Shown here piece after piece: positions 24,914 to 33,540 of a DNA stretch of 37,755 nt. The notes beneath the pieces are model-generated. The model had not been told where the DNA came from. It did no database searches and saw nothing but the letters and a program-made list of their open reading frames with translations. Position numbers and translations under genes: made by a program. Numbering within the stretch: the stretch's first letter is position 1; the number at the start of each line of letters is the position of its first letter. The DNA comes from Bacilli bacterium (GTDB lineage Bacteria > Bacillota_I > Bacilli_A > RFN20 > CAG-826), in the NCBI GenBank assembly GCA_017635465.1, contig JAGBLL010000129.1, positions 1 to 37,755 on the forward strand. The letters run 5' to 3'.

Positions 24914-26221
24914 ATGAGAATGGTAGATCTAATAATTAAAAAACGTGAAGGTGGTACTTTAACACGTGAAGAAATTGCTTTCTGGATTGATGGCTATGTC
25001 AATGGCATTATTCCTGATTATCAAGTCAGTGCGATGACGATGGCTATTTTGTTCAAAGGCATGACTGAAGAAGAAGTCATTAACCTTACAGATTTAATGG
25101 AACACTCAGGTGAAACGTTAGATTTATCATCCTTAAAAGGTGTAAAAGTTGATAAACATAGTACCGGTGGTGTTGGTGATAAGACATCTTTGGTCTTAGG
25201 GCCAATGGTTGCCGCTTGTGGTGCGACTTTCGCTAAATTAAGCGGTCGTGGTTTAGGTCATACCGGTGGTACCTTAGATAAATTAGAATCTATTCCAGGA
25301 TTAACAATCCAAGTTAGCGGTGACCGTTTTATTAATCAAGTTAATAAAATTGGTATCGCTATTGCTGGTCAAACTCAATCCTTAGTGCCCGCTGATAAGA
25401 AGATGTACGCTCTTAGAGACGTCACAGGCACAGTCGAATCCATTCCATTAATTGCCGCTTCTGTCATGTCTAAGAAATTAGCAGCAGGAACTGATGCTAT
25501 TCTTTTAGATGTTACTTTAGGTAATGGTGCCTTTATGAAAGACATTAATCAAGCTAGAACATTAGCTAAATTAATGGTCAAAATCGGCAATGGTTTAAAT
25601 AGAGATACAAGAGCGGTTCTTTCCAATATGGATGAACCTTTAGGCTTAGCGGTTGGTAACGCTTTAGAGGTTAAAGAAGCAATTGCCGCTTTACATGGTA
25701 AAGGTCCAGAAGATTTAATGGAACTTTGCTATACTTCTGGTAGTATTATGCTCCAACAAGCACACATCGTTGAAAACTTAGAAGAAGGTCGTAAAATGCT
25801 TGAACAATGCATCGAAGATGGTTCTGCTTTCACTAAATTCTTAGAAATGGTGCAAGCGCAAGATGGTGATATCAATTACATTCTCCATCCAGAGATGTTT
25901 AAAGTCGCTAAAATCATCACTCCAATCTATGCTAGAGAAGAAGGCTATGTTAAGAGCATTAATGCTTTAGAAATTGGTTTATCTTCTATGACCTTAGGTG
26001 GTGGTAGAGAAACTTTAGATGATGTAATCGATATGTCCGCTGGCATCATGCTTAATAAGAAAGTTGGCGATTATGTTAAAGAAGGTGAAGTTCTTTGCTA
26101 CTTACATTCTAATAAGAATGTCACCCTCATTAACCGCGTCGCTAAAAACGTTTTAAATTCATTTGTGATTAGCAAAGAATTTGTTGAAAAACCAAAGGTT
26201 ATTTTAGAAGTCATTCAATAA
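24914..26221 (+). CDS. pdp: Pyrimidine-nucleoside phosphorylase
   Basis: This enzyme splits thymidine, deoxyuridine or uridine with phosphate into a base and (deoxy)ribose-1-phosphate, for nucleoside salvage and carbon recovery. At 435 residues it has the family length. The N-terminal helical domain carries EIAFWIDGYVNGIIPDYQVS. The phosphate and substrate motifs are VDKHSTGGVGDKTSL and LSGRGLGHTGGTLDKLESI, the thymidine/pyrimidine phosphorylase signature. The C-terminal biotinyl-like domain contains GDYVKEGEVLCYLHS. It heads an apparent four-gene operon. dtd begins 1 base after its stop. The extracellular-type 5'-nucleotidase at the end of the operon would supply its nucleosides. Confidence 0.95.
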   Translation: MRMVDLIIKKREGGTLTREEIAFWIDGYVNGIIPDYQVSAMTMAILFKGMTEEEVINLTDLMEHSGETLDLSSLKGVKVDKHSTGGVGDKTSLVLGPMVAACGATFAKLSGRGLGHTGGTLDKLESIPGLTIQVSGDRFINQVNKIGIAIAGQTQSLVPADKKMYALRDVTGTVESIPLIAASVMSKKLAAGTDAILLDVTLGNGAFMKDINQARTLAKLMVKIGNGLNRDTRAVLSNMDEPLGLAVGNALEVKEAIAALHGKGPEDLMELCYTSGSIMLQQAHIVENLEEGRKMLEQCIEDGSAFTKFLEMVQAQDGDINYILHPEMFKVAKIITPIYAREEGYVKSINALEIGLSSMTLGGGRETLDDVIDMSAGIMLNKKVGDYVKEGEVLCYLHSNKNVTLINRVAKNVLNSFVISKEFVEKPKVILEVIQ

Positions 26222-26222
26222 T

Positions 26223-26675
26223 ATGAGAATCGTTTTAACTACAGTATTAAATGCATCAGTTACAATTGATAACAAAGTCGTCGGTCAAATAGATCGCGGC
26301 TATTGTTTATTAGTGGGTTTTACTCATACCGACACTAAAGAAATTGTTGATAAGATGATTGATAAAATGCTTGGTTTAAGAGTATTTTGCGATGAAAAAG
26401 GTCTTACTAATTTATCAATTTATGATGTCAAAGGTGAGATTCTTTCCGTTAGTCAGTTTACTTTGTACGCTGATGTGACTGGTGGTAGAAGACCAAGCTT
26501 TACTAACGCGATGAAACCAGATCAAGCAAAAGAATTATATGCTTATTTTAATGAGCAAATAAAAGCTAAATATGGCGCTGTTCAAACAGGTGAATTTGGC
26601 GCTGATATGAAAGTAAGTAGTGTAAATGATGGTCCTTTCACTGTCATTTTAGATAGTAAGGAGATTGTCAAATAA
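26223..26675 (+). CDS. dtd: D-aminoacyl-tRNA deacylase
   Basis: Dtd removes D-amino acids wrongly attached to tRNA, and glycine from tRNA-Ala. The protein has 150 residues, full length. The two dimer-interface motifs that build the active site are both present: SVSQFTLYADVTGG (S-Q-F-T-L-Y-A) and VNDGPFTVILDS (N-x-G-P-(V/F)-T). The N-terminus has the family-typical GYCLLVGFTHTDT. The start lies 1 base after the pdp stop, and the gene's own stop shares its last base with the mnmA start (TAATG), so it is translated as part of the operon. Dtd close to alaS makes sense, since both guard alanyl/glycyl-tRNA quality, but the link here is only positional. Confidence 0.95.
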   Translation: MRIVLTTVLNASVTIDNKVVGQIDRGYCLLVGFTHTDTKEIVDKMIDKMLGLRVFCDEKGLTNLSIYDVKGEILSVSQFTLYADVTGGRRPSFTNAMKPDQAKELYAYFNEQIKAKYGAVQTGEFGADMKVSSVNDGPFTVILDSKEIVK

Positions 26676-27787
26676 TGAAGGTATTATTAGGTCTTTCTGG
26701 TGGTGTTGATAGTGCGGTTTCTGCCTATCTCCTTTTAAAAGCGGGTCATGAAGTAACTGGTTGCTTTATGCGTAACTGGGATGCTCTTGCTAATGGTGAC
26801 TATTTAGGTAATCCCACAATTAATAATGACCAATGCCCACAAGAAAAAGATTATGATGATGCGCAAAAAGTTGCCGATAAACTCGGTATCAAATTATTAA
26901 GAATTGATTATATCAAAGAATATTGGGATAACGTTTTTACTTATTTAATTAAAGAATATGAATGTGGCAGAACACCTAATCCTGATATTTTCTGTAATAA
27001 ATATATTAAGTTTGGGCCATTCTTAAAATACGCTAAAGAGCATGGCTATGATGCTATTGCAATGGGCCATTACGCCAAGCGTATTGATAAAGATGGCGTG
27101 GCTTATTTACTTAAAAGTTACGATAAAAACAAAGATCAAACATATTTCTTAAGTCAAATATCTCAAGAACAATTATCTTTTTGTTTATTCCCACTAGGGG
27201 ACATTGATAAACCAGAAGTGAGAAGAATTGCTCATGAATTAGATTTAGAATCAGTCATGGATAAAAAAGATAGTACTGGTATTTGTTTTATCGGTGAAAG
27301 AAATTTTAAAGATTTCTTAAAGAATTATATTCCCGCTCAAAAAGGTGACATCGTTGATATTGAAAGAAATAGAAAAATCGGTGAGCACGAAGGAGCGATG
27401 TATTACACAATCGGTCAAAGAAAAGGCTTGGGTATCGGTGGGATACATGGAGAAGAAGCTAAAGGCTGGTTTGTCGTTTCCAAAGATATTAAAAAGAACA
27501 TTGTTTATGTCACCAGTGGTGATGAATCAAGTTATTTATATTCCAAAGGCTGCACAGTTACTAATTTAAACTGGATTAGTAAAAAACCTTTAGTTAATCG
27601 AAGATTAAACGCTAAATTTAGATATCGTCAAGCTGATAATCCAATCATCATTAAAGAGATAAATGATGAACAAATCGTATTAGAATTTGTGGAACCAATT
27701 AAAGCGGTTACTCCAGGACAAGCCGCGGTCATTTATGATGGGGATATCTGCCTTGGTGGTGGCTTAATAGATAAAATCATTAAATAA
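26675..27787 (+). CDS. mnmA: tRNA-specific 2-thiouridylase MnmA
   Basis: MnmA puts sulfur on the wobble uridine-34 of tRNA Lys, Glu and Gln, using ATP and a persulfide relay. The protein has 370 residues. The PP-loop ATP pyrophosphatase motif is LLGLSGGVDSAVSAYLL. The catalytic Cys lies in NPDIFCNKYIKF (Cys107), and its partner Cys in STGICFIGERNF (Cys204). The middle segment KSYDKNKDQTYFLSQ is diagnostic for MnmA. The C-terminal beta barrel ends VTPGQAAVIYDGDICLGGG. The start overlaps the dtd stop by 1 base. The nucleotidase gene starts 1 base after its stop. Confidence 0.96.
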   Translation: MKVLLGLSGGVDSAVSAYLLLKAGHEVTGCFMRNWDALANGDYLGNPTINNDQCPQEKDYDDAQKVADKLGIKLLRIDYIKEYWDNVFTYLIKEYECGRTPNPDIFCNKYIKFGPFLKYAKEHGYDAIAMGHYAKRIDKDGVAYLLKSYDKNKDQTYFLSQISQEQLSFCLFPLGDIDKPEVRRIAHELDLESVMDKKDSTGICFIGERNFKDFLKNYIPAQKGDIVDIERNRKIGEHEGAMYYTIGQRKGLGIGGIHGEEAKGWFVVSKDIKKNIVYVTSGDESSYLYSKGCTVTNLNWISKKPLVNRRLNAKFRYRQADNPIIIKEINDEQIVLEFVEPIKAVTPGQAAVIYDGDICLGGGLIDKIIK

Positions 27788-27788
27788 T

Positions 27789-29441
27789 ATGAAAAATATC
27801 AAAGCGCTTTTATCAATAACAATATTGTCTTTATCTTTGATTGGCTGCCAAAAAGAGATAGAAAAAGATATCGTGATTTTATATACAAGTGATGTGCACT
27901 GTGGCATCGATAATAACATTGGTTATGATTCTTTAAGCGCTTATAAAAAGCAGTTAGAAAAAGATAATTATGTTACCTTGATGGATAGTGGAGACAATAT
28001 CTCAGGCGATTTTATAGGTGCGGTTTCTAAAGGCGAATATATCATTGATATCATGAATGAAGTTGGTTATGATTCAATGATTTTTGGCAATCATGAATTC
28101 GACTATGGAATGGATGTATTAAGCGAAAGAGTGAACCAATTTAAAGGCGATGTTTTATCTTGTAATTTCAAATATATCGGCAATAAAGAAAATAAATTTA
28201 ACGACGTTAAACCATATAAAATTATCAAATATGGTAAAAAGAAAATTGGTTATGTTGGAGTAACTACACCATATACAATTGTTGATTCCACTCCTGCATA
28301 TTTCAAAGAAGACGACAAATTTGCTTATTCTTTTACCGCTGATAGCGCGCAAGAATTTTATAGCTGCGTACAAGATAATATCGATGCTTGTTATAAAGAA
28401 AAAGCTGATTATGTCATTGTTTTAGCCCATCTTGGTGAAGGTGAAGAATATGAACCATATTCATCGATGAATTTAATTAATAACACTAAAGGAGTAACGG
28501 CTATACTTGATGGTCATAGTCATAAGACAATATCTCATGATGTTAAAGATAAAGAAGGTAAAAATGTTCCCTTATTAGAAACTGGTTATCAAATGAGTGA
28601 AATTGGTCAATTAACAATTAAACAAGATCGTACCATTGAATCAAAGCTTATTGATAAAATTGATGAAAAAGACTCTTCTATCACAGAATTGATGAGCCTT
28701 ATTCATCAAAAAACTGATGAAATCGCTAATCAAGTAGTGGCCACTAGTGATGTTGCTCTTAGCATATATGGACCTGAAGGAACCCGTATGATTAGAACTA
28801 GAGAAATGCCTATTGGTAATCTAGTAGCCGATGCTTATCGTTTAATGAGCGATGCACAAATCGCCTTTACTAATGGCGGTGGTATCCGCGCAGATTTAAA
28901 AGAAGGTGACATCACTTTTAGTGATATTAAAGCGGTTCATCCTTTTGGTAATCATATTGATGTCGCTATGATAAGCGGGCAACAACTCGCAGATTATTTA
29001 GAATTTGCCTCTTGCAAAGCGCAAAAAGAATATTATCAAAAGCAAGAAGATGGTTCCTTAGTGCCATTTGGAGAAAACGGAGGCTTTGCCCATGTTTCTG
29101 GTATCAAATATAGTATTGATACATCTATTCCTTCTTCAGTCAAATTCGACGAAAAAGGGATGTTTATAAAAGTTGATGGTCCTAGAAGAGTAAAAGATAT
29201 TTTAGTGTTAGAAAATGGTAACTATGTTCCTTTAAAAATGGAACAAACATATCGCGCTGCATCACATAATTATTATTTAGAAGAATATGGGGACGGGGCA
29301 AATATGTTTAAAGGCTCAACCATTATCAAAAAAGATTTAATGCTTGATTATGAATGCCTTGTTAAATATATTGTTGAAGTTTTAAAAGGGCAGTTGAAAG
29401 ATAAGTATTCTCAAGTTGAGGGAAGAATCACTATATTATAA
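27789..29441 (+). CDS. 5'-nucleotidase/UshA-family metallophosphatase lipoprotein
   Basis: This 550-residue surface lipoprotein (LSLSLIGCQKE, lipid Cys 20) should hydrolyse extracellular nucleotides to nucleosides plus phosphate. The dinuclear metal site of the calcineurin-like domain is complete: YTSDVHCG (D-x-H), DSGDN, FGNHEFDYG, VLAHLGEG and LDGHSHK. The C-terminal substrate domain has MPIGNLVADAYRL, AFTNGGGIRADLKEGDITFS (N-G-G-G-I-R), VHPFGN, and a late E-E-Y-G-D-G-A-N segment. It is the last gene of the pdp-dtd-mnmA cluster, 1 base after mnmA, and provides substrates for the phosphorylase at its head. No hairpin terminator is seen between it and the T-box promoter. Confidence 0.92.
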   Translation: MKNIKALLSITILSLSLIGCQKEIEKDIVILYTSDVHCGIDNNIGYDSLSAYKKQLEKDNYVTLMDSGDNISGDFIGAVSKGEYIIDIMNEVGYDSMIFGNHEFDYGMDVLSERVNQFKGDVLSCNFKYIGNKENKFNDVKPYKIIKYGKKKIGYVGVTTPYTIVDSTPAYFKEDDKFAYSFTADSAQEFYSCVQDNIDACYKEKADYVIVLAHLGEGEEYEPYSSMNLINNTKGVTAILDGHSHKTISHDVKDKEGKNVPLLETGYQMSEIGQLTIKQDRTIESKLIDKIDEKDSSITELMSLIHQKTDEIANQVVATSDVALSIYGPEGTRMIRTREMPIGNLVADAYRLMSDAQIAFTNGGGIRADLKEGDITFSDIKAVHPFGNHIDVAMISGQQLADYLEFASCKAQKEYYQKQEDGSLVPFGENGGFAHVSGIKYSIDTSIPSSVKFDEKGMFIKVDGPRRVKDILVLENGNYVPLKMEQTYRAASHNYYLEEYGDGANMFKGSTIIKKDLMLDYECLVKYIVEVLKGQLKDKYSQVEGRITIL

Positions 29442-29444
29442 ATA

Positions 29445-29473
29445 GTGACTAGTTTTTATCAATAAACTATGAT
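29445..29473 (+). promoter_or_regulatory. Candidate promoter of the T-box-alaS unit
   Basis: GTGACT (29445-29450, 4 of 6 matches) and TATGAT (29468-29473, 5 of 6 matches) are spaced by 17 bases. The predicted start near 29480 is right at the first pairing element of the T-box leader. Confidence 0.5.
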
Positions 29474-29479
29474 AAATTA

Positions 29480-29697
29480 ATTTCGCTAAGCAAGAAGCCA
29501 ATATAGCAATTAACCTTTTAGCGAGTGCCGGTTGGTGAAAAGGGCATAAGGGGACGTTATAAAGCCACTTCTGAAGATTCGGGCAATGCCGACGTTGGAA
29601 TAACGATTTATTCCTAAATAAGTGCTCTCATAGATTGAGAGAATAAGGATGGTACCGCGGAGAAATCCGTTCCTTAAAGAGGTACTTTTTATTTTTT
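29480..29697 (+). promoter_or_regulatory. T-box leader (riboswitch) responding to uncharged tRNA-Ala
   Basis: The hallmark T-box sequence AAGGATGGTACCGCGG lies at 29645-29660, just before a terminator-like stem and T-run. Its UGGU bulge complements an ACCA tRNA end with discriminator A, as in tRNA-Ala. Upstream are a GCGAG...GGTTGGTGAAAA stem I region (29521-29543) and a likely specifier GCC (Ala codon, 29564-29566) in the context AAAGCCACTTCTGA. Stem III can form from GCTCTCA (29623-29629) and TGAGAGA (29635-29641). The downstream gene is alaS, which confirms the specificity. Uncharged tRNA-Ala should stabilise the antiterminator and allow alaS transcription. Confidence 0.93.
29653..29697 (+). 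terminator. Intrinsic terminator of the alanine T-box
   Basis: The 3' part of the T-box can pair as GTACC (29652-29656) with GGTAC (29681-29685), enclosing an inner GCGGA/TCCGT stem, followed by TTTTTATTTTTT. It is the alternative to the antiterminator that uses the T-box sequence. Confidence 0.65.
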
Positions 29698-29712
29698 GGA
29701 GGTAATTAATCT

Positions 29713-32310
29713 ATGAAGTACATGAAAAGCAAAGACATTCGTAGAATGTGGTTGGACTTTTTCGCCAGTAAGGGCCACCATATTGAACCAGGTTCTTCTT
29801 TAATCCCAAAGAACGACCCAACATTACTATGGATCAACGCTGGTGTTGCGGCCTTAAAGAAATATTTTGATGGTACAGAAATCCCTGTTAGTAGAAGAAT
29901 CACTAACGCTCAAAAGTGCATTAGAACTAACGATATTGAAAACGTTGGTGATGCCACTCACTTAACATTCTTTGAAATGTTAGGCAATTTCTCCATCGGC
30001 GATTATTTTAGAAAAGAAGTCATTCCATGGGCTTGGGAAATGTTAACTAGTGAAAAGTGGTTCAACTTTCCAAAGGAAAGATTATATGTCACCTATCATC
30101 CAGATGATTTAGAAACTAAAAAATGCTGGATGGATGCTGGTGTTCCTGAAGATCATTTAATTATTAAAGAAGATAACTTCTGGGAAATTGGTGAAGGCCC
30201 ATGTGGTCCTGATACAGAAATCCATTTCGATAGAGGTGAAAAATTCGATCCAGAAGGCGTTGGTCTAAAACTTTTAATTGAAGATTTACCAAATAATTAT
30301 CGTTATGTTGAAATTTGGAATATTGTCTTTTCTCAGTTCAATAGTGAACCAGGTAAAAAGAGAAGCGAATATAAAGAATTACCAAGCAAGAACATCGATA
30401 CCGGTGCGGGTTTAGAAAGATTTGTTACTGTCATTCAAGGTACAGATACCTGCTATGAAACAGATTTATTCTGGCCAATGATTGAAAAAACTGAATCAAT
30501 ATGTGGTAAAAAATATGCTGATAACATGCGTGCTTTTAGAGTTATCGCTGACCATATTAGAACAATTACCTTCGCTTTAGCGGATGGTGAAAGTTTCTCT
30601 AATGAAGGTAGAGGCTACGTTTTACGTAGACTTCTTAGAAGAGCGGTGCGATATGGCAAACTCTTAGGTATGGAAAAACCATTCTTATATGAACTTGTCG
30701 ATGTCGTTGCTAATAACATGGAAGACTATTATCCATATTTACAAGGTAAGAAAGAATTCGTCGCTAAAATCGTAAAAGCGGAAGAAGAAAAATTCATTAA
30801 GACTTTAACAAATGGCGAAGCTCTTTTAATGAAATTAATTAATGATAATAAAGCTGTCTCAGGTGCGGATGTCTTCAAACTCTATGATACATTTGGTTTC
30901 CCAAAAGAACTCACATTAGAAATTTGTGAAGAACAAGGTATTAAAGTTAACGTTGAACAATTTGAAAAGCTCATGAAAGAGCAAAGAGAAAGAGCGAGAT
31001 CTGCGCGTGGTGACCAACAATCTATGAATAAGCAAGCTATTGACTTAATGAAATGTACAGTGGCTTCTAAATTCAATTATGGTAGTGAACCTATTAAAGC
31101 TAAAGTTGTGGCCTGTTTCAAAGACGGCAATAAAGTTGACTCTTTAGATGACGAAGGTGAATTAATGCTTGATGTCACTAATTTCTACGCTGAAAGCGGT
31201 GGTCAAGTCGCTGATACTGGTGTCATGGAAAATGAAAATGTTTCTATGAAAGTCACTAATGTCATTAAAGCTCCTAATAAACAACACTTACATTCCGTTA
31301 AAGTGATGTTTGGCGAAGTTAAAGTTGGGGATGAAATAACCGCGAAGATTGATGAAAATAGAAGAGCCTTAATTGCTAGAAACCATTCTTCAGTTCACTT
31401 ATTACAACAAGCTTTAACTGAAGTTTTAGGTGATCATATCGCTCAACATGGTAGTTATGTTAACGATGAATATTCTCACTTTGACTTCAACCATTTTGCA
31501 AAAATGACTCCAGAACAAATCGCGGAAGTGGAAAGAAAAGTCAATCAATATATCGCTCAAGCGATTAAAGAAGAAACGTTTGTTTTACCAATCGAAGAAG
31601 CGAAAAAGATGGGCGCTAAAGCGTTATTCGATGATAAATATGGTGATACTGTCAGAGTTGTCACCTTTGGTGATGTCTCTAAAGAATTCTGTGGTGGTAC
31701 ACACGTCACTAACACAAGCGATATCGGTGTCTTTGTTATTGAATATGAAGAATCTGTCGCCGCAGGTATTAGAAGAATTCAAGCTAGAACATCATTCGGT
31801 GCTTATGAACTATTAAAGAAGAGAGAAAACGTTCTTTCTCAATCTCGTGATTTATTAGGCATTGGCTCTATTTATGATGTTCCAAGTAAGATTAAAGGCT
31901 TGCAAGCGGAAAAAGATAATTACCGTAAAGAACTTGAAACTTTAAAACAAAAATTAGCTAACGCTACAAGTGGTAACCTCGCTAATGAATTTAAAGAACA
32001 AGATGGTTTATTAGTCTTATTCAAATATTTAAAAGATCAAAAGCGTGATTCTTTATTAAAGATTGTTGATAGCCTAAAGGCAAATAAAGATAATTACTTA
32101 ATTGCTTTAATCGGTGAAGAAAATGGTGGTTATCCTGTCGTTGTGGCCGCAAGTAAAGCCGCTAATGATAAAGGCTATTTAGCAGGTAAACTTGTTAAAG
32201 AAATCGCTACATTATTAGGTGGTTCTGGTGGTGGTCGTCCAGACTTAGCGTCAGGCGCTGGTAAAGATATCGCTAAAATTGAAGAAGCGAAAAACATCAT
32301 TATTAAATAA
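29713..32310 (+). CDS. alaS: Alanyl-tRNA synthetase
   Basis: AlaRS charges tRNA-Ala. The protein has 865 residues, near the usual 870-880. The class II catalytic domain shows KCIRTNDIENVGDATHLTFF, FEMLGNFSIGDYFRKE and the motif 3 region SNEGRGYVLRRLLRRAVRYG. The editing domain has the metal site RNHSSVHLLQQAL (H-x3-H) and EFCGGTHVTNTSDIG. The C-Ala/DHHA1 domain ends GGSGGGRPDLASGAGKD. The ATG at 29713 is 11 bases after GGAGG (29697-29701). A second ATG at 29722 is possible, giving three residues fewer. It is controlled by the T-box in front and ends in a strong terminator. Confidence 0.97.
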   Translation: MKYMKSKDIRRMWLDFFASKGHHIEPGSSLIPKNDPTLLWINAGVAALKKYFDGTEIPVSRRITNAQKCIRTNDIENVGDATHLTFFEMLGNFSIGDYFRKEVIPWAWEMLTSEKWFNFPKERLYVTYHPDDLETKKCWMDAGVPEDHLIIKEDNFWEIGEGPCGPDTEIHFDRGEKFDPEGVGLKLLIEDLPNNYRYVEIWNIVFSQFNSEPGKKRSEYKELPSKNIDTGAGLERFVTVIQGTDTCYETDLFWPMIEKTESICGKKYADNMRAFRVIADHIRTITFALADGESFSNEGRGYVLRRLLRRAVRYGKLLGMEKPFLYELVDVVANNMEDYYPYLQGKKEFVAKIVKAEEEKFIKTLTNGEALLMKLINDNKAVSGADVFKLYDTFGFPKELTLEICEEQGIKVNVEQFEKLMKEQRERARSARGDQQSMNKQAIDLMKCTVASKFNYGSEPIKAKVVACFKDGNKVDSLDDEGELMLDVTNFYAESGGQVADTGVMENENVSMKVTNVIKAPNKQHLHSVKVMFGEVKVGDEITAKIDENRRALIARNHSSVHLLQQALTEVLGDHIAQHGSYVNDEYSHFDFNHFAKMTPEQIAEVERKVNQYIAQAIKEETFVLPIEEAKKMGAKALFDDKYGDTVRVVTFGDVSKEFCGGTHVTNTSDIGVFVIEYEESVAAGIRRIQARTSFGAYELLKKRENVLSQSRDLLGIGSIYDVPSKIKGLQAEKDNYRKELETLKQKLANATSGNLANEFKEQDGLLVLFKYLKDQKRDSLLKIVDSLKANKDNYLIALIGEENGGYPVVVAASKAANDKGYLAGKLVKEIATLLGGSGGGRPDLASGAGKDIAKIEEAKNIIIK

Positions 32311-32316
32311 ATAAAG

Positions 32317-32346
32317 ACTGGGTGAAAAAAATCATCCAGTTTTTTA
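32317..32346 (+). terminator. Rho-independent terminator of alaS
   Basis: ACTGGGTGA (32317-32325) pairs with TCATCCAGT (32332-32340), with one G-T pair, around AAAAAA, followed by TTTTT. Confidence 0.92.
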
Positions 32347-32393
32347 ACAGTTTTTTATTTTATATTCGTCTTAATAGATGAGAGGTATAGGTT

Positions 32394-32966
32394 ATGAAAA
32401 AACTAATTCTTTTATCAGCGATATTATTATCCCTATCAGCGTGCAATGATCATTATCCTATACTTAAGAAGTATGGCTTATCTAAAAAAGATATTCTTAC
32501 CAATTATTCACAAGCCAGCGCTATCAGTGCTTTTGAATCAACAGTTGAAGGTGATTCTTATTCTTACACATTGATTAAACAATATGATGAGCTACAAGAT
32601 TTCATCGCTCAGTTAAAAGAAAGTCATGCCACTGCGATAAGCGAAGAAAGCGAAGAAAAAGATACCGCTTTAATTAAAAGCATCAATGTGCTAGAAAGTT
32701 ATAATCAAACAAACTTTGGCTCATATAATTTTTTGATTCTCGGTGAGATTTCAGATGCGACATATAATGCCGACCGCTATAAACTTGAAAACATTTATTA
32801 TAAAGACCGCATTATCTATTTCCATAAATATACGACACATGAGATCTTAAAATCACAAAGGCTATTCCTTTATCAGCGTCAGACTTTTTTCATAGGTAAA
32901 GATATTGAGTTTGATGATATAAAGTACATCTACACGGATAATTATAAAAAAGAGAATAAATCATGA
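32394..32966 (+). CDS. Small lipoprotein of unknown function, first of a paralogous pair
   Basis: This 190-residue protein has a lipoprotein signal ending LSLSACNDHYP (lipid Cys 17). I do not recognise the family. After the signal it has helix-leaning sequence (LKKYGLSKKDILTNY), a charged Glu/Ser-rich middle (SEESEEKDT), and alternating strand-like segments rich in Tyr. It aligns by eye with the next gene over the whole length, for example KKYGLSKKDI / KANGLTNADK and LENIYYKDRIIYFHKY / FKGLYIKNNTVYAHLE, so the two arose by duplication. GAGAGG at 32380-32385 precedes the ATG. It overlaps the next gene by 4 bases (ATGA). In related bacteria the alaS-ruvX gap usually holds an IreB/YrzL-type gene, which is absent here. 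Confidence 0.8.
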   Translation: MKKLILLSAILLSLSACNDHYPILKKYGLSKKDILTNYSQASAISAFESTVEGDSYSYTLIKQYDELQDFIAQLKESHATAISEESEEKDTALIKSINVLESYNQTNFGSYNFLILGEISDATYNADRYKLENIYYKDRIIYFHKYTTHEILKSQRLFLYQRQTFFIGKDIEFDDIKYIYTDNYKKENKS

Positions 32967-33499
32967 AAAAATCAATCGTTTCATTAGCCGTATTATTGTC
33001 CTTAGTGGGTTGCGCAAATAATGGGTATCCTAAATACGCAAAAAACTATAAATATGTTGATGCTTTAAAAGCAAATGGTTTAACAAACGCTGATAAGATT
33101 AATAATGCTTCAGCAGAGATTGTCTCTTTTCATGACCCAGTCATCAAGGATGAAACTGACTATCAAAGCATGCATATCATTAAGAATAGTGAAGAAGCCG
33201 CTAACTTTAAAACACTCTTAAAAGATGAACAAGCGTTTGGCGATTTAGATCAAATACCATATGAGCAAGTAAATTACTTTGTAAGTGGTGCTTTATCTAA
33301 TTCCAGTAGTGCATATTCATATGTCTTCAAAGGCTTATATATTAAAAACAATACTGTCTATGCACATTTAGAACATGACGACAGAGAAGAAAAAGGCGTT
33401 GGTGTGTCAATGGATATGAAATATCAATACTGCCATTTCACTCTTGATAAGAGCGTTTCTTTTACTGACGCTAAACTCATTGTTAGTTATTACGAATAA
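32963..33499 (+). CDS. Small lipoprotein of unknown function, second of a paralogous pair
   Basis: This 178-residue protein has a lipoprotein signal LLSLVGCANNGYP (lipid Cys 17). Like its neighbour it has Y-P shortly after the Cys, a short D/A-L-K-x-x-G-L-(S/T) helix, a segment with S-E-E-A-A-N-F-K-T-L-L, then repeated strand-like segments ending SFTDAKLIVSYYE (compare EFDDIKYIYTDNY in the upstream gene). No family is recognised. It starts inside the stop of the previous gene (ATGA overlap), so it should be translationally coupled, and the pair may work together at the cell surface. No terminator is evident before ruvX. Confidence 0.8.
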   Translation: MKKSIVSLAVLLSLVGCANNGYPKYAKNYKYVDALKANGLTNADKINNASAEIVSFHDPVIKDETDYQSMHIIKNSEEAANFKTLLKDEQAFGDLDQIPYEQVNYFVSGALSNSSSAYSYVFKGLYIKNNTVYAHLEHDDREEKGVGVSMDMKYQYCHFTLDKSVSFTDAKLIVSYYE

Positions 33500-33524
33500 A
33501 TCACTAACGATAATTTGCTAAAAG

Positions 33525-33540
33525 CGTTAATATATTAACG
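33525..33540 (+). promoter_or_regulatory. Perfect 16-bp palindrome at the ruvX start codon
   Basis: CGTTAATATATTAACG is its own reverse complement and ends on the G of the ruvX GTG start. It contains TAATAT (33528-33533), a possible -10 box 7 bases before the GTG. A repressor site or a leaderless promoter is possible. No convincing -35 was found. Confidence 0.4.
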
